Shown in pieces: positions 33,501-44,141 of a stretch of 64,000 nucleotides of DNA. The notes below the pieces were generated by a model. That model searched no databases, was not told the origin of the DNA, and saw only the letters and a list, made by a program, of their open reading frames with translations. Source of the stretch: Corythoichthys intestinalis (lineage: Eukaryota > Chordata > Actinopteri > Syngnathiformes > Syngnathidae). The position numbers and the translations under genes were made by a program. Location of the stretch: contig NC_080412.1 in the NCBI RefSeq assembly GCF_030265065.1, positions 38,625,001-38,689,000 on the forward strand, read 5' to 3'. Positions within the stretch are counted from its first letter, which is position 1; every line of letters begins with the position of its first letter.

Positions 33501-36500
33501 GCGTTGCTAAGGGCGACGTGGAAGGAGGGCCAGATGTTGAGCCCTGCCAAAGCTTCACCAGGATGCAAAGAAGTATAACGTCAGTGTGCAAGATGAAACA
33601 TGAAAGGGGCAAAATATTAGTGATTCCTCTAAGTATGGTGTAATGTAAAGTACTGTTTGTGTTTTAACCCTTTAACACCTAAGCCTATTTTGGCCGAATT
33701 TGCATGCCTTTGCGTTTGCCAGGTTGAGTCCCCTTTTTCAGGACACCATAAACTCCATGTCCAAACTGTTGTTTTCTTCACTGACCAATTATAATCAACA
33801 TTTTGGACCCAAAATGACAAAAACAAAACAAAACATTTTTTTCAAAATTTGTCATGTTGATGTCCCATTGACAACCAAACATGCTCGACCAACCGTTTTG
33901 AAGCTTGATAATATTTATTCAACTTGTTAGCATAAACATTCAATAGAAAAAGATAAGACGGAATAGTTTTAGGTTTGACAATTCAACACAAACAGCAGGT
34001 ATGGTCATAGGCGTTTTTGGCCTTTACTCATACTATGGTCAAAACAGTGCAAAATAGAGAGAATTAATATATATATATATATATATATACATCATCTAAC
34101 ACAAAAAGGGTTTAGAGGATATCTCTTTGTGAGGTTAGGTATTGCACCCATCACCTTATCAAAAGTATATACATGCAATCAAGCTTCTCGAACACACACA
34201 TCTATATACAAATTGAAAAGATTGATAATGAAGAAAAAAAATCTAATATAACATTGAAAAAAAGTATTTTAAAAATTAATGACAAGTAGTTCAGTTCAAT
34301 TTATTCAGGCAAGCAACTCAATAAAGTTTTTTTTTTTTTTGCAACTCAATAAAGTTTCCTCTTGAACAGCACGAAGCTACGACACACACGTCGCACAGCC
34401 CGCTCTTCCGCCGTTTGCGCGCTGTCACTTTTACTCGCCGAGACGCCAACTCATCCGAGGAAAACAATGACAAAAACGTCTCATCCTCTTCCTTGAGTTA
34501 ATGAAATAATCCATTAGCTTGCGCTAAATTTAGTTTTCGATACATAACGCACGTTTCAAAGTCGCTCGCTCAATCCAACCGGCTGGTGCTCGCTTCGCAT
34601 GCCTCCCTTTGCTTAGGTGGCGCCTCGCTCGGCAAATTATTAAATATGTTCACATTAGGTTCGTCCTTCTTGACCTCACAACGGCTCTTGGGATATGTAG
34701 TCTTTCGTGCTGCTTTCGGTTTTGAAAAAGGACAAGAAATGATGGAAATATGGAGATAAACACATGGTGTATGCAGCGTTTTAATGCTTATTTATGAGTG
34801 CAATAAAACTATAAAACTCAAATGACATTATCTCCCGTTTTACTTGGTCGATTGACTTCAAATAAAAACTGGTGTGGACATCAACTTCCGTACTTTTAAA
34901 TGAGAGCAACTAGCAGCACGTGGCTGACGTATTTACAGCGTGACGAGGCTTCAAAGATGATATGCGTAAGCACGTCGCCGGCGATACGTTCGGAAAGGGT
35001 TAAGTAATATTTACACCATTATCTAATTGGGCTGTGACAATATATCAGAAAGGTGATATATTGCAATATTTCGATATGCTCCCAACAAGAATCGATATAT
35101 CATTTTAAAAAGGTGTCACTGTTTAAAAGAAACAGAAACCAACAAGTCGCTACCAAAATCTTTAATTAGATTACTGTCTACATTACCTCACTGGCTGCCA
35201 TTGACGGCTCTAGACATCCAATTCATTTTGCCTGGATTGGATGTCTAGCGCTGTCATTGGCACTGAAACCAGAGCATTCACAGCCAGTCTTTTGTCGGCA
35301 TTTACAGGTCACTTCTTGTTAATTTTAGGCCATTTACAGGATACTTCTTGTTGATTTTGAGTCCCTTCCTATTCACTTGGGGACATTCTTGAGTCACTTC
35401 CTTGCAGTAACCCAAAATTAAAACGAAGTGACGTGTGATTCGTAAATGCTTCAAAATCAACAGGAGTTACCCCAAAATGTCCCAAAAGCAAAAGGAAGTG
35501 ACCGAAAAACAACAGAAAATGAAAATGCCCCAGAATTAATTCATTGCATGGCACTGGCTGCCACTGTCGGCCATAGAATTAACATTCGTTTCATCGCTGC
35601 CGAATCACCCAGTTCAAATGGATTGGACGTGCATGATTGATTAACTCATTTAAAATCACAGCAGAAGGATGAAAATAGCTTTTTTATTTATTCGTTTATT
35701 TTTTTTTACCAGTGTATAGATAATTTTTGTATTGTCCTATCGTGAGCTTTGTATCGCAAATCGTATTGTGAGGTACCCAGAGTTTCCCAACCCTATTCAC
35801 TAATGAATATCAGATAATTGTCCATGTTTAGATTACTGTAATTTTTGGACTATAAACCACAAATTTTTTCTCTCGTTTGGAATCCTGTGGCTTATAGTCC
35901 AGTGCGGCTTATTTGTTGATTTATTTTGGTTAATAGGTAACGCAGTGGCGTCATAAGACTGTCATAAGACCGTCATGATTATGACACGACACTATCACGG
36001 GCATTACTGAATGCTTATGACCATAGGCGGATCTACTATTCAGGCGAAGTAGGCGATCGCCTAAGACCCCCAACCTGTAGGGGGCCCCCCAACCAGCTGC
36101 CCTTGCCCCAACGAGCAAGGGCTTGGGTCACAAGAGCCAGCAGCACCCCCAACTATTCGTCATGTATAATTATGTCAGCATACCAAACAAACAAATCCAT
36201 CCAAGAAAGCCATTTGAATGCTGCATTTACAGTATATTACCTCTCCCACACACACACGCACTATCAGTCGCTTAGCTTCATTTAGCGCCGTTTAGCTTCG
36301 CTTAGCTCCGCTTAGATATTTGTTAGCTTCACTTAGCTCTCCCGTGTTTTTCACGCCACTAAGCTCGCTATTTTTACAGCTCATTTGCTACTTTGCACGT
36401 CGGCTATCGCTTATTTCGAAAACATGAGCGGACGTGCTTTCCATGAGAGCCAAAGTGCAGTGAGGGAGAAATTGAGAACAGGCCGCTAGCCTCTTTTAAC

Positions 36501-38639
36501 TTTCTTCTTCTTCTTCTTCACACTGAACATAAAATACACGACGGCACACCCTGTGGCGAAACAATGCAGTAAAGTTCCAATCAGTCATATAATAGCACTT
36601 AAGAGCTGGTTAACAGCATTTGCTAATGAATAAAAAATTAAATCTATTAGTGACACCACAAGCAATGACGAAGAATGTTTTTTTTTATGGAGTGTAAAGC
36701 TTTCGGTTAGCGGTTTAGCGAACGTACCTCTGGTGAACATTTCAAAATAAAAGCACGTCATGTTCGTCATATAAATAACGATTTCTGGAGTTAATCCCAC
36801 ACACTTCAGAATTAATATTATAATATGTTGAGTAAATACTACAGAATACAGATTCTACACTAAGAATAGCTTTCAAATGACACTCTTTATGACAAATATG
36901 ATTGGCAATGCATAATTATTATAATTATTATACTACTATTACATATAGTAGCATACTGTAATAATAATGCTTGAATTTTTTTAAAAGAATTGTTTTGAAT
37001 AATGTTGGAAAGGCAAAGTCAGGGTTCTCCATCTGTTTACTTTCCATTCTTTTGCACTAGCAGATGCTATCAGCATTCAACCTCATTGTTTTTTCGTGAT
37101 TAATTATTGTTTTTAACATGATTATTTGTACTTTAATAAAGAATTTAAGTGTTCCAAAATGGTTTTGTGAATTAATAAGCGTCAGCAAAATTTTCATTTC
37201 TAAATTAGTAGTAAAAAAAATTAAAAAAAATTATTAGATTAGTCGACTAATCGTAAAACTTGTCGGCTGACTAATCAGGAGAAAATGTGTCATTTAGGAC
37301 AGGCCTAGTGTACCGGAACATATTTCCTCCACACCCTTCGCACCTTTTTAACCCCTGACCCATGAAGAGGGCCCCTGGATATGTTCGCCTTAGGCCCCAA
37401 AATTGCCAAGTCCGCCACTGCTTATGACGATGTCATGAAGTGTCTTCCGGCAAATTATGTCACTCACTCAATTTATGTCCAGCTCAGATCTTTTACATCA
37501 ATTAAAAAGTGCGATAATTTGCCGGATTACACTTCATTATATCTGTCATAAGCATTCAGTAATGCCCATGATAGTGTCATGTCATAATTATGACAGTTTT
37601 ATGACAGTCTTATGGCATCACTGTCAAATAAAATGTTACCAAATACCATAACTAGAAATTAATGAAACAACTAGAACAGTAACTGAAGAAATAATTAGCA
37701 CAGAAAATGAATTTTGAATTGTTATTTACGTTTGTAGCATTGCAATGCATGCTAAGAGGCATGTTGGACGACAAAAGTGTTGACAGCAGGTGGCAGCAGA
37801 GTTTGACTGTCTCTCCCAAGGGAGCAGTGATGGCCAAATGAAGCTTCTTGAAACATTGAAGCTTTGCAGCCAGTTGGATCAAAGCTTCATGGTGGTTCAT
37901 TTAGTCTTATGCCAGGCTTATGATGCCGCTGTCAAATAAAGTGTTACCGGTTAATATCTTTTGGTGTAAATATCCCATAATACAGTAAGGACAGCTGCAG
38001 TTTATAGTCCAATGTGGCTTATCTATAAACAAATGTCGTTTTCTTGTCAAATAAGTAGGGGGGTGGCTTGTAGTCAGGTGCGCCTTTTAGTCCGAAAATT
38101 ATGGTAATTAGACAACTGCCTTATTTTTCCAGTTTTTTTTCTTGAAATTTGATCAGTAAACGATGTTTTCTTGCCATTAACAGTGACAGACGTCCAATCC
38201 ATTTGAACTATTCAAATTTCCGTTTAAGAGGTTATTCAAGAAAAATCTTCCTATAGACTATAGCAGAACTTTTTTTACTGACTACTCTGGCCCCAAATTT
38301 GATAAAAGCAAGAGGCTGATTCCTGTTAAGGTCTATTGTACTTCACTAGTCCCAGACTAATTTTAGGTACAAACCCGATGTAAGACAAGCACAGATACTG
38401 TATGATGTCTCCTCTTTAGTGGATACACATGGCTGTAACTTAAATCATGCAGTATTGTTCTGCAGTTTATTGCTAAAACCACTGTATAATTCTCTTTTTA
38501 GAACATTTCATGTGGTGAGTCTTATGCAGACTACAACGTCTGGTGCAGGAAACATACTTTGAGAACCTCCGACGAAGTCTCACATACCATATCCCATGAG
38601 CCCCAGCAACAAAGAGAGCAGCGAGACAGCTCGTGTCAT
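19239..38639 (-). CDS. thsd1: Thrombospondin type-1 domain-containing protein 1
   Basis: Coding exons, minus strand: 38588-38639 (ATG), 33167-33543, 30209-30869, 28053-28214, 27610-27979, 25395-25812, 19239-19859 (TGA). Phases agree; 886 aa (human THSD1 about 850). A signal peptide ([16 protein letters not shown]) is followed by an Ig-like extracellular region ([14 protein letters not shown]), a second region ending [15 protein letters not shown], one TSP1 repeat at about 364-417 (W366, W369, W372; [16 protein letters not shown]), one membrane helix about 440-462 ([20 protein letters not shown]), and a long Ser/Pro-rich tail with [22 protein letters not shown]1 is an endothelial single-pass protein linked to focal-adhesion and nascent adhesion signalling. 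The intron after exon 2 has a GC donor (CAG|GCAAGT); all others GT. Introns 2 and 3 consist almost wholly of transposons. The acceptor of exon 33167-33543 is the least certain junction. Confidence 0.93.
20338..21537. mobile_element. hAT-like element, CAGTGCTTCTCAATTATTT family, copy 1
   Basis: CAGTGCTTCTCAATTATTTT...TATTTGAGAAGTACTG, flanked by an exact 8-bp duplication CACTAGAG (20330-20337, 21538-21545). 1.2 kb, C-rich next to both ends, no transposase. A related copy is at 61234-62490. Intronic in thsd1. Confidence 0.83.
21986..22535. mobile_element. Foldback element with long inverted repeats, GGTAACACTTTATAA ends
   Basis: The first and last roughly 150 bp are near-perfect reverse complements (GGTAACACTTTATAATAACT... 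/ ...AGTTATTATAAAGTGTTACC). Exact 8-bp duplication AATTAATG at 21978-21985 and 22536-22543. The interior is noncoding. Confidence 0.88.
23011..24721 (-). pseudogene. Tc1 transposase, split and incomplete
   Basis: The N-terminal part at 24374-24721 includes [20 protein letters not shown] and the helix-turn-helix region [17 protein letters not shown]. The C-terminal part at 23011-23451 includes [18 protein letters not shown] and [15 protein letters not shown], thus two of the catalytic Asp and the Glu. They are separated by a 793-bp hAT-like insertion, and there are local losses on its flanks and between VWRRKN..IPTVKH and DNDPKH. It cannot make transposase. Confidence 0.85.
23486..24278. mobile_element. 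hAT-like element inside the Tc1 transposase
   Basis: CAGGGGTCGCGTTAACC at the left and CTAGCGCAACCTCTG at the right are imperfect inverted ends. The surrounding Tc1 coding sequence (CGGGCCTGGACG / GTGTACTTC) is cut here, but a clean 8-bp duplication is no longer visible. No transposase ORF inside. Confidence 0.62.
26809..27450. mobile_element. TAGGGCTGTCA hAT-like element, copy c
   Basis: Starts TAGGGCTGTCAAAATG and runs to AATCGTTTGACA, where the last bases of the right end are replaced by the AT microsatellite. The interior matches copies b, d and e closely. Confidence 0.75.
27451..27516. repeat. (AT)n microsatellite
   Basis: An uninterrupted run of about 32 AT units. It begins exactly where the right end of the hAT-like copy c should finish, so the expansion has consumed the element's end or its A/T target. 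Confidence 0.9.
28534..29978 (+). pseudogene. Tc1 transposase, broken
   Basis: Starts [16 protein letters not shown] at 28534. The frame shifts after the HQAGKT region, then continues as [17 protein letters not shown], and the catalytic block [15 protein letters not shown] is present. A solo LTR separates this from the second half ([17 protein letters not shown], then a stop and the SPDLNPIE region partly lost, ending ANKGYITKY). At least two frameshifts, one in-frame stop and the insertion; no product expected. Confidence 0.85.
29051..29489 (-). mobile_element. Solo LTR of an LTR retrotransposon (Gypsy-like), fossil
   Basis: Ends TG...CA and is flanked by the 5-bp duplication GAATA (29046-29050, 29490-29494). 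Read on the minus strand it has a TATA-like box (TATATAAG, near 29334-29341) and a poly(A)-signal-like ATTAAA downstream (near 29131-29138), the order expected of U3-R-U5. No internal coding region remains, as after recombination between two LTRs. It is younger than the Tc1 copy that it interrupts. The Gypsy assignment is inference from the 5-bp duplication and overall form. Confidence 0.82.
31005..32793. mobile_element. Tigger/pogo-like CAGTGATCCCTCG element, copy B
   Basis: CAGTGATCCCTCGCTACTTC...TGAGGGATCACTG with TA on both sides. Contains poly-T/poly-A runs at 31060-31100 and the nested element 31753-32593. Second level of the nest in thsd1 intron 2. Confidence 0.8.
31753..32593. mobile_element. 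TA-flanked DNA element, CAGTGGTACCTCTACATACG ends
   Basis: CAGTGGTACCTCTACATACG and its reverse complement CGTATGTAGAGGTACCACTG close the element, TA on both sides. 841 bp, no transposase. Third level of the nest. Confidence 0.85.
33668..34999. mobile_element. piggyBac-like nonautonomous element (TTAA)
   Basis: CCCTTTAACACC at the left and CGGAAAGGG at the right, both bounded by TTAA (33664-33667, 35000-35003). CCC..GGG ends with TTAA are the piggyBac signature. An AT run lies at 34067-34090 and a C+G richer part at 34370-34700. No transposase seen. Thsd1 intron 1. Confidence 0.68.
35026..35795. mobile_element. ATATATC-rich DNA repeat with GGGCTGTGACAATAT left end
   Basis: GGGCTGTGACAATATATC at the left, GTATCGCAAATCGTATTG and TTTCCCAACCCTA at the right. 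The centre (35190-35640) contains the GACGTCCAAT / TTGGATGTCTAGCGCTGTCA block also seen near 2430, 3700 and 50580. Target duplication not resolved. Confidence 0.5.
35936..37948. mobile_element. GGTAAC / GTTACC hAT-like element (GTAACACTTTATTTG family)
   Basis: Exact 8-bp duplication GGTTAATA (35928-35935, 37949-37956). Left GGTAACGCAGTGGCGTCATA, right GCTGTCAAATAAAGTGTTACC-type end. A second such right end at about 37625-37640 suggests a partial doubling or a second insertion between 37640 and 37900. Interrupted by 36021-37419. Confidence 0.78.
36021..37419. mobile_element. hAT-like element, CCATAGGCGGATC / GTCCGCCACT ends
   Basis: Exact 8-bp duplication GCTTATGA (36013-36020, 37420-37427). 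Next to the left end GGGGGCCCCCCAACC and next to the right end GGCCCCTGGATATG give C/G-rich subterminal regions. A hAT-superfamily transposase is not visible. Innermost level of the nest. Confidence 0.8.
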
Positions 38640-38691
38640 TCCTGTGTCTCGTTCTTCACCCTACACCTCATGGCTGTTGTTTTTCTACCAT
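38636..38691 (-). promoter_or_regulatory. thsd1: Two chained upstream ORFs in the thsd1 leader
   Basis: The start-codon exon appears to begin at 38700 after a strong acceptor (TCATTTTAG). Its 61-nt leader has uORF1 at 38668-38691 (7 codons) and uORF2 at 38636-38671 (11 codons). uORF1's TGA overlaps the ATG of uORF2 as ATGA, and uORF2's TGA overlaps the thsd1 ATG as ATGA. This geometry could impose reinitiation control. It depends on the leader exon being real. Confidence 0.5.
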
Positions 38692-38929
38692 CACTGATTT
38701 CTAAAATGACAAAAGAAGCAAAAAATAATGGCATAACAGTACAACATTAAGAACATTTTTCATGAAGCATTGCGAGAGAGAGAAAAAAAAGACTTCACCA
38801 ATCAATTCAGCCCATTATGAGTCATGTTGCACTCTTTAGCGGTTCTTGAATTTGAACTTATTAACATGCAAAATTTCAAGATACAGTCAATCGATAGATG
38901 TACAGACACTTAACTCAATTTTCTTCAAC

Positions 38930-39345
38930 GGCAAAATGTAATTTACTATAAATTAGAGATGCATGATCAGTTTTCGGTTGAAATGTTTTGAAGACCGAAG
39001 TCACCGAACTGAATAGTGCTAAGAACCTTAGTCCTCTTGTTATGATGTAATCAAAATCGCGAGAAGCAACACGCTGGCTGACACTGTCTTGCAAATACAG
39101 CCAACATGTCTGCTGTTTAGAAGTATTTTGAGGTATCAAAGAAAGATGCTTGGAGAGCCATCTATAAAATCTGTTCTGTTGAAGTGTCTCAAGGGGGTGC
39201 AACACAGAAGAATTTCCCCACATCAGGTTTAATCAGTCACCTGTCCTACAAACAATACAAGGAGTGTAAGAAGATCACATTAACTAAAACAAAGTCACTC
39301 CCAGCATACCGACGCCTTCTGTGGCGGAGGCTTTCGAGAGCTAAA
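38930..39345 (+). pseudogene. Fragment of a hAT element with a BED-type zinc-finger start of transposase
   Basis: The left end ATTAGAGATGCATGATCAGTT resembles hAT ends. The plus frame from about 39118 reads KYFEVSKKDAWRAIYKIC, then GGATQKNFPTSGLISHL, the spacing of a BED finger (aromatic pair, CxxC, TSGL..HL); the second Cys of the first pair is missing. The rest of the transposase is absent and the CAGGTAGTCCC element begins at 39355. Confidence 0.5.
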
Positions 39346-39354
39346 TCGTTAGTC

Positions 39355-40062
39355 CCTGGTAGTCCCCGGGATACGACGGACCCAATTTACACGATTCTGA
39401 CTTTTCTGTTTTTTTGTTTTTTTTTTAATGTTGACTTTTGTTTTGTAATGCATGCTTTTATTTGGCGCAGGAAGCGTAGAACAGGAAGCGAGCGCATTTA
39501 CAGACCCCGCACACACAGAGCAGCCAAGTGACAGAGGTGACAGCCTGCATGCACATTTGTGGCTTGCGAATCATCCAGTGGCGACGGCTGTATATAACCC
39601 CTTTTGGAGCATTTATTGTGCGTTTTCAATCATATCGAACACTTGGGGCGAGTTTCTGTGATTGTTTTTAGATGATGTGCGGATGCTAACTGATGCATGC
39701 TAATCGTTTGTTATTGCTGCATCAGCAGCTACTTGTCAACGCAAATTTGAAATGATGTTATTGAAGATGAGACTGATTTAATTTCATTTTTTTTTACATT
39801 CTGCAAGTGTTGACGTCATGAGCAGCTGGATAAATTCAGCAAACCACATGGACGTCTGACACTGTCATTTCGGAGCTTAGCTCACTGTCCATCTAGGACT
39901 TAGCGCCAACATCTTGGCAAGGACAGTTACATACATACATACATGTTTTTGAATAGTTATTTTTTTATTTAGAGGGTATTTGAGGTATTTAAAGGGTTAC
40001 TTCCGATTTACGCGGAAACCCGGGCTACATCGCCAGCGCCTTCGTAAACTGGGAACTATCTG
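39355..40062. mobile_element. CAGGTAGTCCC TA-flanked element, copy 3
   Basis: CTGGTAGTCCCCGGGATACG to GGAACTATCTG followed by TA. Collinear with 425-2347 (minus its insertion) and 17205-18031. Confidence 0.75.
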
Positions 40063-40207
40063 TAATTGGAAAAATAATGATAAAATAAATTTCTAAAAAA
40101 AAATATTGTTTACGGGTGGATTATTCGGTCTTTTGGTTTTTGGCAAAGTGTTTCCAGTATGTGGTTTTCAGTTTTGGCCAAGAATTTGGATTTCAGTACA
40201 TCCATAC

Positions 40208-41306
40208 CATAAGCGGATTTTAAGGGGGGGGCAGGGGCAAGGGGCAAGGCCCCCCGGTGGCTCGAAAGTGTCATTGCATGTAATTGACTTTACTATATAT
40301 ATATATAATATATATATATGTATATATATATATAAGTTGTAAAGCAAACTAAAGAAAACAAAAATAAAAGAAATAGACAGAAAACATATTTTTAGAATGG
40401 GTCGAAATTATTTTTCGAGCACCTTAGACAGTCATTTGCTTTGCATATAATTTAATATATATATTAGAGAAGAAAATATTTTTTCTAATGATTTTTTTCT
40501 TTGACTAAAAATATTTAATTTTTTTATTTAATCAAAATATTTATTGAAATAAATATATTGAAAAATATATTGAAATATTTATTTCAATCAAAAAATTAAT
40601 TGTTCAGATGCAAATTTTTCAATCTCAAATATTTTTTCCCAATCAAAAACTTTTTTCTATGATTGAAATTTTTCTTTTTTTGATTGAAGTGATTTTCTTT
40701 TTGAAAATCTATATTTTTTTGAAGCAACTTAGTTTTTGATTGAATAATAAAGAGAAAAATGTTCTAGCCAAAATGTGGCCCAAAACACCAATCAACATTA
40801 TTTCAATCAAAAAGTTGCTTCAATCAAAAAAAAAAAAAAAAACTTGACTTCAATCCCTAATATATATATATATAAATAGATGAAAGAAAAATAGCTTTCA
40901 CATGCATTTTTTATTTGAGTTTCCAATTTATTTTTGCATTCAAACACATTTTTTTTTTTTGATTGAAGCGACTTTTTTTTGGTTGAAAATATTTATTTTG
41001 ATTGAAGCAACTTTTTTTGGATTGAATAATAAAGACACAAATCTACAATACAACTTTTGACTGGGGTAACTACATTGGCATGGCACCGGCAGGCGTACCA
41101 TATTCAATGGATGACGATCTTGGCGAAAAGTATTGCCTAAGCAGCCTGATTTAGAATTCCCCTCAAGAATGATGGGAAACAAAAAACGCTCGTTGTCAAC
41201 TTATTATTGTAAATATTCTTGTAATTTAATTTTATTGCTGACACTGCGTTTTGGGGTCATCACCATGTTGTGCCCCCTCTTCCCCAAAAGTCAAACTCTG
41301 CCTTTG
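40208..41306. mobile_element. hAT-like element, CATAAGCGGATTT family, copy 3
   Basis: CATAAGCGGATTTTAAGG...AAACTCTGCCTTTG with an exact 8-bp duplication ATCCATAC (40200-40207, 41307-41314). AT runs at 40291-40335 and about 40860, and degenerate GATTGAAGCAACTT repeats through the interior. Antiparallel to copy 2 in thsd1 intron 5. Confidence 0.85.
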
Positions 41307-41314
41307 ATCCATAC

Positions 41315-42456
41315 TATAAAGTAAATATGCAAGCAAAATCTTAATAGTCATACTATGTGACTATGAATAATATACATACTGAACATGGCAAAAAAGTAAC
41401 TGAAAAACCTGTGTTAAATCAATACTAAGTGTTTTTTGTTTTGGTAATTGTTTGCTGTCCCAATATTTTTTACCACATTATTATGTGGTTGCCTATTGTC
41501 TTTTTTCCCTTTCTTTTTAAATACAACCATGTGCCCTCTAACACCATGTACGTCTGTGACAGGATTTTTGCAAACTTTTATGAATTCATCTCGTCTAATT
41601 AACAATTACTATACTCGACTCTAACACTCTCAACCCTCTGATCTTCGTAATACAACTTCCTTCTCACTTTTCAAATCCAAACTCACAACATATGTTTAAA
41701 TTATCATATCCATCTTGATCCTTTGTAGTTTCGTGTTATGATTACTTTCCTTGAAAGCAAATGTATTATTTGATATGAATTACAGTGACAGTTGTTAACA
41801 CCAACGGAATTTAAGTTTAGCCACATCTGTTCAACTCATTCAAAGTTAAATGCATGTTAGATCTCATTTTGTTCAAGAATATAGTGATAGCGCACTCATG
41901 TAAATAAACCTATTTGAATCTCCTTTAACACCGTTGCTGCAAAACATGACAAAATATACATTCAAATCCTGTACTCACGCGTCCAGAATCATTTTTGGCA
42001 ATATTAGTCCGCTTTTCGCTCCGTTTTGAATTGGAATGAAGAGGAAAAACGGCGCAGTAATTTCATTGTGTGAGGCAGTCAACAGTTGTCGTGCGCTGCT
42101 GTTCTCAGACTGTTAGAAGCATCAACTCACGTGCCCATTGTTTTCATGGCAACTTCTTATTGTTCACTGAATATCGTCACGTCCCTAAAATAATAGTTTA
42201 AGAATGTATTTTCCGAGAAAATACAAAAACTGAACCATATGACTAGGTTTTTGACAGTAATTAACCGCCTTTGAATCCTATTGTTTTCAGTGACACCATA
42301 AAAAATGCCCACTCCATGAGTTATTTAAACAACAAAAACGCAAAAATATAAATCACGAAAATGTGTCGTTTACAGTGTCATTAGCTAGTGAGATAATGAG
42401 CTAGAAATGATAGGTTTTGGTTCATAAATAACACCGCAAAAATACTTAGCTCACCA
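41315..42456. other. Intergenic sequence with a possible thsd1 leader exon
   Basis: No transposon recognised. On the minus strand GACGC is followed by a strong donor GTGAGTAC (41971-41978), preceded by a C/G-richer stretch with several CpGs (41979-42110). Because the thsd1 start exon has an acceptor at 38700, an upstream noncoding exon is expected and this is a reasonable place for it. Unproven. Confidence 0.35.
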
Positions 42457-42756
42457 AGCACTGCTAGCATGATGTTAACATTAAAACATTGAATTAACGT
42501 TAATCACAACTATGTGCAGTGAGCCCTCGTTTTTCGCGGTTAATGGGGGCCAAAACTTGCAGCTATAAGTGAAAAATCGCGACGTAGCGCCCCCCCACAC
42601 TCCCAGTTTAATTTCATTTTGTGTGTGTGTGTGTGTTCAATGTATTTATTCAGATTTGGCATTGGAAAGAGAAACATATCAGACATTTTTTTCACTTTTC
42701 CCCCAAAGTATGATAGAAAAAAAGAACTCTTAGGGTCAGTATATATATATATATAT

Positions 42757-43358
42757 TAGGGCTGTCAAACTATTAAAAATTTTAATCGAGTTAATTACAC
42801 CTTAAAAATTAATTAATCGCAATTCAAACCATCTACAAAATATGCCATATTTTTCTGTAAATTATTTTTGGAATGGAAAGACAAGACAAGACGGATATAT
42901 GCATTCAACATACGGTACATAAGGACTGTATTTGTTTATTATAACAATAAATCAACAAGATGGCATTAACATTATTAACATTCTGTTAAAGCGATGCATG
43001 GATAGAAAGACTTTTAGTACAATTTATAGAAATTTTATATTAAAACCCCTCTTAATGTTTTGGTTTTAATGAAATTTGTAAAATTTTCAATCAAAAAATA
43101 AACTAGTAGCCCGCCATTGTTGATGTCAATAATTACTTACACAATACTCATGGATGGCTGAAGCCTATAAAATAGGTCGCACCCAAGCGCCAGCAGAGGG
43201 CGGCAAAACTCCATAAAACACAATTAACAAGTGGCGTTTCACTGTACCGTCATTTAAATCTGTCTGAGCGGGTAATCTGCGTTAATTGCGTCAAATATTT
43301 TAACGTGATAAATTAAAAAAATTAATTAACGCCCGTTAACGCGATAATTTTGACAGCC

Positions 43359-43361
<3 letters not shown>
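42757..43361. mobile_element. TAGGGCTGTCA hAT-like element, copy d
   Basis: TAGGGCTGTCAAACTATT to TTTTGACAGCCCTA, reverse orientation to copies b and c. Flanked by AT repeats, which hide any target duplication. Confidence 0.8.
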
Positions 43362-43410
<49 letters not shown>

Positions 43411-43996
43411 ATATACTGTATAATTAATATAAATTAATCACGTTAAAATATGACGCATTTAATCCACATGCCCCGCTCAAACAGATTAAAATGACAGCAC
43501 AGTGTACTGTCCGCTTGTTACTTGTGTTTTTGGGTGTTTTGTCACCCTCTGCTGGCGCTTGGGTGCGACTGATTTTATGGCTTTCAGCACCATGAGCATT
43601 GTGTAATTATTGACAATAATGGCGAGCTACTAGTTTATTTTTTGATAGAAAATTTTACAAATTTTGTTAAAACGAAAACATTAAGAGGGGTTTTAATATA
43701 AAATTTCTATAACTTGTACTAACATTTATCTTTTAAGAACTACAAGTCTTTCTATCCATGGATAGCTTTAACAGAATGTTAATAATGTTAATGCCATCTT
43801 GTTGATTTATTGTTATAATAAACAAATTCAGTACTTATGTACAGTATGTTGAATGTATATATCCGTCTTGTGTCTTATCTTTCCATTCCAACAATAATTT
43901 ACAGAAAAATATGGCGCATTTTATAGATGGTTTGAATTGCGAGTCATTTTTAAGCTGTAATTATCTCGATTAAAATTTTAATCATTTGACAGCCCT
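43362..43996. mobile_element. AT microsatellite followed by TAGGGCTGTCA hAT-like element, copy e (left end lost)
   Basis: An AT run at 43362-43415, then sequence matching the family from AATTAATCACG (about 43430) to ATTTGACAGCCCTA at 43996. Opposite orientation to copy d, so the two form an inverted pair around the AT run. Confidence 0.72.
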
Positions 43997-44141
43997 AATA
44001 TATATATTTTAATAAATGGTTTTTAAGCAATTAATAAATGTCTTTAAGCACTTCAAATGTAATAGACTAATTATGAAGTCTAGCACTGCTAGCATGATAT
44101 TACCATTAAAACAATGAATTAACATTAATCACGACTATGTA

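Larger units (their letters stand above)
35834..38105. mobile_element. TACTGTAATTTTTGGACTATAA-type element with two nested insertions
   Basis: TACTGTAATTTTTGGACTAT at the left and AGTCCGAAAATTATGGTA at the right are inverted ends. Interrupted by 35936-37948. Outermost of a three-level nest in thsd1 intron 1. Confidence 0.6.
42517..44081. mobile_element. Tigger/pogo-like CAGTGATCCCTCG element, copy C (truncated by the duplication)
   Basis: Left end CAGTGAGCCCTCG, preceded by TG instead of TA. Interrupted by hAT-like copies 42757-43361 and about 43420-43996, and ends without its right end at the duplication junction. A GT microsatellite lies at 42618-42635. Confidence 0.7.
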
